The notes under the pieces: generated by a model
What the model was told of the DNA's origin: nothing
Databases searched by the model: none
The model's input: only the letters and a program-made list of their open reading frames with translations
Shown: positions 1 to 4,320 of the stretch, one piece after another
How positions within the stretch are numbered: the first letter of the stretch is position 1
Layout of the letters: the number at the start of each line of letters is the position of its first letter
NCBI GenBank assembly: GCA_964411785.1
Contig: CAYPMJ010000084.1
Span: 1-8,723, forward strand
Origin: RUG626 sp964411785
GTDB taxonomy: Bacteria > Bacillota > Clostridia > Oscillospirales > Oscillospiraceae
Length of the DNA: 8,723 bases
Reading direction: 5' to 3'
Translations under genes and position numbers: made by a program

Positions 1-194
1 ACATTGACCCCGACACCCTCAGACCCGTATATAAGCCAGGCTTTGAGCCGTCCCCCGACGGCGCAGCCGATGACGCACCCGAGGGCGCACCCGGCACAGC
101 CGTTGGCGCACCCGGCGCACCCGGCACAGCCGGCACACCCGACGCAGCCGGCACTGCCCGGGAGGAAAATAAAGCTTCCGGCGATGCGCCTTAA
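1..194 (+). CDS. C-terminal fragment of an unidentified protein with a Gly/Ala/Pro-rich tail
   Basis: Only the last 63 codons of this gene are in the window; positions 1-2 finish a codon and the first whole codon is ATT at 3-5. I do not recognise the protein. The visible part starts IDPDTLRPVYKPGFEPSPDG, a normal-looking mix of charged and hydrophobic residues. It then runs into a low-complexity tail of Gly-Ala-Pro and Gly-Thr-Ala triplets and ends KASGDAP, with TAA at 192-194. I chose this frame over the other two because it has balanced acidic and basic residues; the alternative plus frame gives a His/Pro/Gln-only peptide that would have to begin at a TTG with no ribosome-binding site. The frame stays protein-like beyond the stop (see findings). 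The gene converges on the spore-protein gene and shares the terminator at 338-372. A disordered C-terminal tail is the likeliest role of what is visible; the function of the whole protein cannot be judged. Confidence 0.6.
   Translation, partial: IDPDTLRPVYKPGFEPSPDGAADDAPEGAPGTAVGAPGAPGTAGTPDAAGTAREENKASGDAP
84..158 (+). repeat. Short in-frame repeats coding a collagen-like Gly-X-Y tract
   Basis: Nine-base units of the type GGCGCACCC and GGCACAGCC recur, interrupted by one GTT codon. They translate to GAP-GTA-V-GAP-GAP-GTA-GTP and then decay to DAA-GTA. The unit length is a multiple of three, so copy-number change by slippage would keep the frame. The tract is too short to form a stable collagen triple helix by itself, so a flexible linker or tail is more likely. 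Confidence 0.6.
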
Positions 195-337
195 AAGGCC
201 TCAAACTGCGACAGAGCCGGCGATAATCCCTGGGACGAACTTTGAGCCGGCTTAAAGAGTAAAACCGGTTACAGCCGTAATAAAAGGCCTGAGGATGAAT
301 CCGGTGGCGGGGCAATAATAAAATTTAACGCAAGCTT

Positions 338-372
338 AAAAGGCGCACCGTATTAAACCGGTGCGCCTTTTT
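338..372. terminator. Bidirectional Rho-independent terminator between convergent genes
   Basis: The arms AAAAGGCGCACCG (338-350) and CGGTGCGCCTTTT (359-371) pair perfectly over 13 bp around an 8-nt loop. The plus strand ends in five T's, and the flanking A's give four T's on the minus strand. The site lies 144 nt after the stop of the left-hand gene and 24 nt after the spore-protein stop, so it probably serves both. Confidence 0.9.
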
Positions 373-395
373 GGTGCATTTTAAGCTTTGGGCGA

Positions 396-593
396 TTACT
401 TAAGGCCGTTTTCATATGCCTCTATCATCTTTTTTACCATCTGTCCTCCCACGGAGCCGGCCTGGCGGCTTGTGAGGTCGCCGTTGTAGCCCTGCTTCAG
501 GTTCACGCCCACCTCGGAGGCGGACTCCATCTTGAACCTGTTCATAGCCTCCCGCGCCTCGGGGACGTTGAGCTTGCTTGAGTTATTAGCCAT
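396..593 (-). CDS. Alpha/beta-type small acid-soluble spore protein (SASP)
   Basis: This 65-residue protein belongs to the alpha/beta SASP family, which coats DNA in the spore core, holds it in an A-like form and protects it from UV and heat. It is degraded during germination as an amino-acid store. The family signature is clear: an N-terminal helix region with PEAREAMNRF (residues 11-20), then KMESASEVGVNL, and the C-terminal DNA-binding block LTSRQAGSVGGQMVKKMI (40-57). The germination protease GPR is expected to cut within the MESASE stretch, between Glu23 and Ser24; a Ser after the cut rather than Ile, Phe or Val is slightly unusual. Length is normal for clostridial members. The ATG at 591-593 follows an AAAAGGAG ribosome site (604-611) with 10-nt spacing. 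The gene is monocistronic, with a sigma-G-like promoter at 646-675 and the terminator at 338-372. I cannot say which paralogue this is. Confidence 0.95.
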   Translation of the reverse strand: MANNSSKLNVPEAREAMNRFKMESASEVGVNLKQGYNGDLTSRQAGSVGGQMVKKMIEAYENGLK

Positions 594-616
594 TTTTCTG
601 CATCTCCTTTTTCATT

Positions 617-642
617 CTGAAAACAGCCGTTCGCGTTTTCAG
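617..642 (-). other. Stem-loop at the predicted 5' end of the SASP mRNA
   Basis: On the minus strand CTGAAAAC and GTTTTCAG form a perfect 8-bp stem around a 10-nt loop. The predicted start site of the promoter at 646-675 falls at about 639-641, so the hairpin would begin within a few bases of the transcript end. It stops 5 nt before the ribosome-binding site. A 5' stem-loop of this kind could slow RNA decay; this is inference. Confidence 0.55.
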
Positions 643-645
643 TAA

Positions 646-675
646 TATCATTGCCGCGGAAACGCCGTGTATTCA
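646..675 (-). promoter_or_regulatory. Sigma-G-like promoter of the SASP gene
   Basis: On the minus strand a TGAATA -35 box (670-675) is followed after 17 nt by AATGATA (646-652). These match the sigma-G pattern (-35 GHATR, -10 CATNHTA) at every position except the first of the -10. Sigma-G drives SASP genes in the forespore of Bacillus and Clostridium, so the location fits the gene. No sigma-A promoter of comparable quality lies between here and the start codon. Confidence 0.6.
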
Positions 676-744
676 GATTCCCCAAAGTCAAGTTATGCAA
701 GGAAAAGCAAATGAATCCAGAATTGCTAATATAAATTTAAATTC

Positions 745-785
745 CGAAAAATAAGGCCGGCAAAGATAACCTCTCTGCCGGCTTT
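745..785 (-). terminator. Rho-independent terminator of the hydrogenase gene
   Basis: The arms 756-766 and 772-782 pair over 11 positions with one mismatch (core GCCGGCA/TGCCGGC) around a 5-nt loop, and the stem extends by three further pairs. On the minus strand the stem is followed by CTTATTTTTC. It begins 25 nt after the hydrogenase stop, so that transcript ends before the SASP promoter. Confidence 0.85.
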
Positions 786-809
786 ACAGTCATCTATTAT
801 GTACGCTTA

Positions 810-2552
810 TCACCTGTAGACGCTTCTTTTCGTGTACGTCGTGTGCAGAAGCTCGTGGGCTCTGTGTCCACCGCACTCGCCTAAATAATCTGAGTAGAGC
901 TCCTTTATGTTGGGGTTTTCATGGCTCTTGCGGTACGTCGAGGCCTCGTCCTCACTGTACAGGGCCTTTGCCCGAAGGGCGCGGAGATCCACACTGTTTC
1001 GCACGTAGGCCGGCTGGCGGGGCTGTCCGCCTCCGTTCACGCAGCCTCCCGGGCAGCACATGACCTCTATGAACGTGTAGTCCTTCTCGCCGGACCTCAC
1101 CATGTCAAGGAGCTTCGCGGCGTTATTAAGGCCCGACGTCACCGCCACCTTCACCTTCGTGCCGTCAAGGTCGTACTCCGCCTCCTTTATGGCCTCGACG
1201 CCTCTGACCTCGTGGAAGTCCGGCGGGTCGAGGGTGCGCCCTGTGGCGACCTCGTATACGGTCCTGAGTGCTGCCTCCATGACGCCGCCCGTGACGCCGA
1301 ATATGTGCCCGGCGCCGCTTGCTATGCCGAAGACGGGGTCGCACTCCTCGTCCGGCAGGGCGTTAAAGTCGATGCCGGCGCGCTTTATCATGCTGGCAAG
1401 CTCCCTTGTGGTGATGGAGATATCTATGTCGGGCACCCCGTCAACCCCGAGCTCGGGGCGCTGCGCCTCAAATTTCTTAGCCGTGCAGGGCATGACGGAC
1501 ACGACGCATATGTTCTCAGGGTCAATCCCCGACTTCTCGGCGTAATAGCTCTTCACAATGGCCCCGAACATCCCCTGGGGGCTCTTGCATGTGGAGAGGT
1601 TGTCCGTAAACTCAGGGTAGTACGTCTCGCAGAACTTCACCCACCCCGGGGAGCAGGAGGTTATCATCGGCAGCTTCCCGCCGTTTTTAAGGCGGCTTAA
1701 AAGCTCCGTCCCCTCCTCCATTATGGTGAGGTCCGCTGCTGTGTCCACGTCGAACACCCTGTCAAAGCCAAGCCGGCGAAGGGCAGCAATCATCTTCCCC
1801 TCAACGTTCGTGCCCACGGGCAGCCCGAAGCACTCGCCCAGCTGCGCACGTACGGAGGGCGCGGGGCCCACAACCACGTGCTTGTCGGGGTCTGAGAGTG
1901 CGGCCCAGACCTTTGCCGTGTCGTCCTTCTCCATGAGCGCGCCTGTGGGACAGACGGCGACGCACTGTCCGCAGTTTACACAGGACGTCTCGGCCAGCTT
2001 CATGTCAAACGGGGAGGAGATGCGGGTGTCATAGCCGCGCTCGTTTGCGCCGATGACGCCGGTGAACTGGTTCTTCCTGCACACCGCAACGCACCTGCGG
2101 CAGAGGATGCACTTTGAGTTGTCGCGCACAAGGTGAACGGCGGAGTCGTCGATGTCCGGCTCAAGGTCGGGACGGCCATACCTGTACTGATCCACGCCGT
2201 ACTCCCGGCACAGCGCCTGGAGCTCACAGTCCGTGCTGCGGGCGCAGCTGAGGCAGTCCATGCGGTGATTTGACAGCAGAAGCTCCAGCGTCTTCTTCCT
2301 GTTCTCCCTTAAAGCGGGGGTGTTGGTCTGGACCTCCATCCCCTCAGTCACCGGGTAGACACAGGCCGCCGCCAGAGCCCTTGCGCCCTTCACCTCGCAA
2401 AGACACATGCGGCATGCGCCTATGGCGTTCACGTCCTTAAGATAGCAGAGCGTGGGAATCCGTACCCCGGCCGCAAACGCCGCCTCAAGGATCGTGCTCC
2501 CCTCCGGGACCTCCACGGCGATCCCGTTTATGGTAAGTTTAACCATTGTCAT
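810..2552 (-). CDS. hydA: [FeFe]-hydrogenase catalytic subunit (HydA, M3-type architecture)
   Basis: The protein (580 residues from the chosen start) interconverts protons plus electrons and H2 in the cytoplasm and disposes of fermentation electrons. In order it shows: an N-terminal [2Fe-2S] ferredoxin domain with Cys36, 47, 50 and 64; a His/Cys [4Fe-4S] site with His96 and Cys100, 103 and 109; a two-cluster ferredoxin domain with Cys148-151-154-158 and Cys191-194-197-201; then the H-cluster domain with L1 TSCSPGW (298-304), L2 MPCTAKKFE (354-362) and L3 EVMCCPGGCVNGGGQP (496-511, ligands Cys500 and Cys504). The small-subunit-like tail ends with SHENPNIKELYSDYLGE and HELLHTTY. This cluster set and length match the HydA subunit of NAD(P)H-linked multimeric hydrogenases, but no HydB or HydC gene is adjacent and the gene has its own promoter and terminator. 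The Ser in L1 differs from classic TSCCPxW. Start: the in-frame TTG at 2564 lies inside the Shine-Dalgarno sequence, so ATG at 2552 is preferred; ATG at 2546 is possible. Confidence 0.95.
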   Translation of the reverse strand: MTMVKLTINGIAVEVPEGSTILEAAFAAGVRIPTLCYLKDVNAIGACRMCLCEVKGARALAAACVYPVTEGMEVQTNTPALRENRKKTLELLLSNHRMDCLSCARSTDCELQALCREYGVDQYRYGRPDLEPDIDDSAVHLVRDNSKCILCRRCVAVCRKNQFTGVIGANERGYDTRISSPFDMKLAETSCVNCGQCVAVCPTGALMEKDDTAKVWAALSDPDKHVVVGPAPSVRAQLGECFGLPVGTNVEGKMIAALRRLGFDRVFDVDTAADLTIMEEGTELLSRLKNGGKLPMITSCSPGWVKFCETYYPEFTDNLSTCKSPQGMFGAIVKSYYAEKSGIDPENICVVSVMPCTAKKFEAQRPELGVDGVPDIDISITTRELASMIKRAGIDFNALPDEECDPVFGIASGAGHIFGVTGGVMEAALRTVYEVATGRTLDPPDFHEVRGVEAIKEAEYDLDGTKVKVAVTSGLNNAAKLLDMVRSGEKDYTFIEVMCCPGGCVNGGGQPRQPAYVRNSVDLRALRAKALYSEDEASTYRKSHENPNIKELYSDYLGECGGHRAHELLHTTYTKRSVYR

Positions 2553-2557
2553 TCGTT

Positions 2558-2562
2558 CCTCC
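2558..2562 (-). promoter_or_regulatory. Shine-Dalgarno site that decides the hydA start
   Basis: The minus strand reads TTGGAGGAACGAATGACAATG. GGAGG lies 5 nt before the ATG at 2550-2552 and 11 nt before the ATG at 2544-2546. The longer open frame begins at a TTG (2562-2564) that overlaps this site and so cannot be served by it. The first ATG is the better start. Confidence 0.75.
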
Positions 2563-2628
2563 AAAACCTTCTAGTTTACCAAAGCCCCCGCCTACCTTTA
2601 AGCGAAGACCCCGGAAATAACCTTCCTG

Positions 2629-2680
2629 CAAAGCGCTTTGGCCTTAAAGCCGGCTTTGCGCTAAGAGCGGCTAAAGCGCG
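2629..2680 (-). promoter_or_regulatory. Dyad-rich segment in the hydA 5' leader
   Basis: With the promoter at 2717-2745 the hydA transcript would carry a leader of about 160 nt. This part of it holds two perfect 12-nt palindromes, CAAAGCGCTTTG (2629-2640) and AAAGCCGGCTTT (2646-2657). It also holds a long imperfect stem in which 2633-2643 pairs with 2669-2679, ten Watson-Crick pairs and one mismatch on the minus strand. The long stem uses bases that the first palindrome also needs, so alternative folds are possible. No U-run follows, so I do not call it an attenuator. I recognise no known riboswitch; the remainder of 2565-2815 shows nothing further except the promoter. Confidence 0.4.
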
Positions 2681-2716
2681 CCTTAACCCTTAAAGACAGC
2701 GCTGCCGCCGTATGAA

Positions 2717-2745
2717 AATATATCAGATTTTATGCCCTTTGTCAA
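2717..2745 (-). promoter_or_regulatory. Sigma-A-type promoter of hydA
   Basis: On the minus strand TTGACA (2740-2745) and TATATT (2717-2722) are separated by exactly 17 nt, one base from full consensus, with TGA immediately before the -10 box. Transcription should start near 2710. It is the only strong promoter between the dehydrogenase stop and hydA, which supports hydA as its own unit. Confidence 0.8.
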
Positions 2746-2815
2746 CGAGTTCCGGCACGAAAACAAAATAAGCAAGGCCACCCAGCTTCCGCCCTTACGC
2801 TAAGCTTTCATCCCC

Positions 2816-3526
2816 CTAGACCGAAAAGCCGCCGTCTGCCGCTATTACCTGGCCTGTTATAAAGGAGGCCTTGTCGGAGGCCAGAAAGGAGATGAGCTCG
2901 GCCACATCCCTGCTCTCCCCAAGGCGCATAAGAGGCGTATCCTCTATGAGCTCTTCAAGTACCGACGCCTCAAGGGCCTTGTTCATATCCGTGTCAATGA
3001 CGCCGGGGGCCACGCAGTTTACCGTTATGCCGGAGGGGCCCAGCTCCTTTGCAAGGGCCTTTGAAAAGCCGATGAGGGCGGCTTTTGAGGCCGAGTAGGC
3101 CACCTCGCAGGAGGCGCCCCTTATGCCCCACATGGAGGACACGACTATTATCCTCCCCCACTTTTCCCGCACCATGTGCGGGATCGCCCTGCGGCAGACG
3201 TTAAATACACCCTCCACGTTGACAGCGAAGATCCTCCGCCACTCGTCCGTCGTTGTGTCGGTGAGAAGGCCTTGAAGCGCTATTCCCGCGTTTGCCACAA
3301 GAACGTCCACCGCGCCTGCCCTCTTCATCGCCTCATCTGCAGCTGCAGCGTCCGATACATCAAAGGGCAGCACCGTCCCCCCAAGCTCCCTTGCCAGAGC
3401 CTCGCCCTCGCTTACGTGCTCAAGGCAGTTTATTAAAACGCAATAGCCGTCCCTTGCAAGGGCTCTTGCCGAGGCCGCGCCTATGCCCCTTGATGCGCCC
3501 GTTATGAGGGCCCGCCTCACCCCCAT
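2816..3526 (-). CDS. Short-chain dehydrogenase/reductase, FabG-like, possibly YmfI-type EF-P 5-aminopentanone reductase
   Basis: This 236-residue protein is a classical SDR, an NAD(P)H-dependent cytoplasmic oxidoreductase. It has the cofactor motif TGASRGIG (residues 9-16), NAG (79-81), Asn103, catalytic Ser131, Tyr144 and Lys148 (YSASK), the APG loop (173-175) and the C-terminal FITGQVIAADGGF. Overall it resembles 3-oxoacyl-ACP reductase FabG (about 244 residues). However the stretch SSMWGIRGASCEVAYSASK around the active site recalls, from memory, the YmfI group, which in Bacillus subtilis reduces the 5-aminopentanone group on elongation factor P. No fatty-acid synthesis gene is nearby, which weakens the FabG assignment. 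The ATG lies 1 nt after the stop of the BofA-family gene, and the only ribosome-site candidate is a weak GGGA inside that gene, so translation is probably coupled. The stop is TAG. I see no convincing terminator behind it. Confidence 0.85.
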   Translation of the reverse strand: MGVRRALITGASRGIGAASARALARDGYCVLINCLEHVSEGEALARELGGTVLPFDVSDAAAADEAMKRAGAVDVLVANAGIALQGLLTDTTTDEWRRIFAVNVEGVFNVCRRAIPHMVREKWGRIIVVSSMWGIRGASCEVAYSASKAALIGFSKALAKELGPSGITVNCVAPGVIDTDMNKALEASVLEELIEDTPLMRLGESRDVAELISFLASDKASFITGQVIAADGGFSV

Positions 3527-3527
3527 C

Positions 3528-3977
3528 TTAAAGTCCCAGCCACTCTATGGCAAATAGCACCGCCACGCCCGGCACACCGAAGACCGCCGATATGAGCGCG
3601 TTTGCCGTGGTGAGCTCTAACGTCACCCCCAGCATGTACCCGAAGCGGCTTATGAGCCAGAGCGCCGTAAGTCCCACGACTGTGTTAACCAGGATCTTAA
3701 TAACCCATCTTAGCGGCTTTGAGAAGAGCAGTACTGCGATCGCTATGAGCGCCACGGGCACGATCCCGGGAGCTATGGAGAAGTGCTCCTCAACGTCCGA
3801 TATGATGTCCTCCGCCGTGCCCACAATCTCCGTCGTCCTCTCAGTGACGCTGTCAACAGCGTCTGAGGCCGCGCCAAGCGCACTCCCCGCGGAGCTTAAA
3901 AAATCCCCGGCGCCGTCAAGCGCGTCGCCGACCGAGCTTAATACGCCGTCCCCGGCGCCAACTACGTTTTCTTCCAT
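3528..3977 (-). CDS. BofA-family membrane protein with an N-terminal extension
   Basis: The protein has 149 residues. Residues about 70-149 match the BofA family (B. subtilis BofA is 87 residues), which holds the membrane protease SpoIVFB inactive and so controls pro-sigma-K processing in the mother cell. Visible family features are KPLRWVIKILVN (87-98), the RFG turn (111-113), the following GV segment and the C-terminal GVPGVAVLFAIEW (134-146). Hydrophobic stretches lie at about 72-86, 93-110 and 127-149. Residues 1-66 are an extra Ala/Ser/Asp/Gly-rich acidic segment with two related blocks (GAGDGVLSSVGDAL and GAGDFLSSAGSAL). It looks amphipathic, with no signal peptide. Some residues thought important in BofA differ (see findings), so inhibition of a protease is not assured. 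The ATG has a strong GGAGG (3984-3988) with 6-nt spacing. The gene lies right behind the tRNA-Gly terminator and is coupled to the dehydrogenase gene. Confidence 0.75.
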   Translation of the reverse strand: MEENVVGAGDGVLSSVGDALDGAGDFLSSAGSALGAASDAVDSVTERTTEIVGTAEDIISDVEEHFSIAPGIVPVALIAIAVLLFSKPLRWVIKILVNTVVGLTALWLISRFGYMLGVTLELTTANALISAVFGVPGVAVLFAIEWLGL

Positions 3978-3992
3978 AAGTCTCCTCCACCT

Positions 3993-4024
3993 AAAAATAA
4001 ATCCTGTCCCTACCGGACAGGATT
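3993..4024 (-). terminator. Rho-independent terminator behind tRNA-Gly
   Basis: AATCCTGTCC and GGACAGGATT form a perfect 10-bp stem (arms 4000-4009 and 4015-4024, 5-nt loop), followed on the minus strand by TTATTTTT. It starts 6 nt after the tRNA CCA end and its T-run stops only a few bases before the ribosome-binding site of the BofA-family gene. Confidence 0.9.
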
Positions 4025-4029
4025 ATCTT

Positions 4030-4105
4030 TGGAGCGGCTTACGAGGCTCGAACTCGCTACCTCCACCTTGGCAAGGTGGCGCTCTACCAGATGAGCTAAA
4101 GCCGC
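4030..4105 (-). tRNA. tRNA-Gly, anticodon GCC
   Basis: The 76-nt minus-strand sequence folds into a full cloverleaf: acceptor GCGGCTT with AAGCCGC, D stem GCTC/GAGC, anticodon stem CCACC/GGTGG with loop TTGCCAA (anticodon GCC), T loop TTCGAGC on stem GCGAG/CTCGT (one G-T pair), discriminator T and an encoded CCA. It reads glycine GGC and GGT codons. The sequence closely resembles the familiar bacterial tRNA-Gly(GCC). It has its own promoter and terminator. Confidence 0.97.
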
Positions 4106-4118
4106 GCTGACGATACAC

Positions 4119-4147
4119 ATTATACCCTTTCTATCCGCCCTTGTCAA
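4119..4147 (-). promoter_or_regulatory. Consensus sigma-A promoter of tRNA-Gly
   Basis: On the minus strand TTGACA (4142-4147) and TATAAT (4119-4124) are separated by 17 nt, a perfect match to consensus. The start is expected at about 4112, leaving a short 5' leader before the tRNA. An A-rich run upstream (AAAAAAAG, near 4170) is in about the right place for an UP element. Confidence 0.92.
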
Positions 4148-4262
4148 GAGCAAATCATCATTAACCGCTTTTTTTAAATCGCGCCTTAACCCCCTCGTCT
4201 CTTCTTTAGAAAACTGCACTAACTTAACTTAAGTCCCCGGAAAAAATCTCCCGGACACCGTT

Positions 4263-4299
4263 AAAAAGGACGGTGCAGCCCCATAATGGGGCTGCACCG
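4263..4299 (-). terminator. Rho-independent terminator of the SLH surface-protein gene
   Basis: CGGTGCAGCCCC (4271-4282) and GGGGCTGCACCG (4288-4299) form a perfect 12-bp stem around a 5-nt loop, followed on the minus strand by TCCTTTTTAA. It begins 21 nt after the stop codon of the surface-protein gene. Confidence 0.93.
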
Positions 4300-4320
4300 C
4301 AGCAGAAAGCTTTAAGCTTC

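Noticed and set aside
4..255. Plus-strand open frame of 83 codons, His/Pro/Gln-rich
   Set aside because: It begins at a TTG without a ribosome site and is the frame shift image of the GAP/GTA repeats of the gene ending at 194.
19..315. Minus-strand open frame of 98 codons, Arg-rich
   Set aside because: It lies antisense to the gene tail, has an Arg/Cys-rich composition typical of reverse reading of GC-rich repeats, and its transcript would have to cross the terminator at 338-372.
921..1700. Plus-strand open frames antisense to the hydrogenase
   Set aside because: The opposite strand carries a full set of hydrogenase motifs; the antisense products resemble nothing.
2682..2697. Imperfect TTAA-GGG-TTAA dyad near the hydA start, considered as a Rex operator
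   Set aside because: The half-sites lack the TTGT ends and the spacing is 3 rather than 4 nt, so it does not fit the Rex pattern as I know it.
2750..2815. Possible terminator after the dehydrogenase gene (short AAGC/GCTT stem before a T-rich stretch)
   Set aside because: The stem has only four or five pairs and the T-run is broken by G, so it is too weak to call.
4018..4060. GATAAT just after the tRNA as a possible hidden promoter of the BofA-family gene
   Set aside because: No acceptable -35 box stands 16-18 nt upstream; it is kept only as one of the possibilities in the finding on this gene.
4010..4219. Minus-strand open frame of 69 codons over the tRNA gene
   Set aside because: It runs through the tRNA promoter, the tRNA and the terminator. 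The VERHLAKVEVASSSLV stretch is simply translated tRNA sequence.
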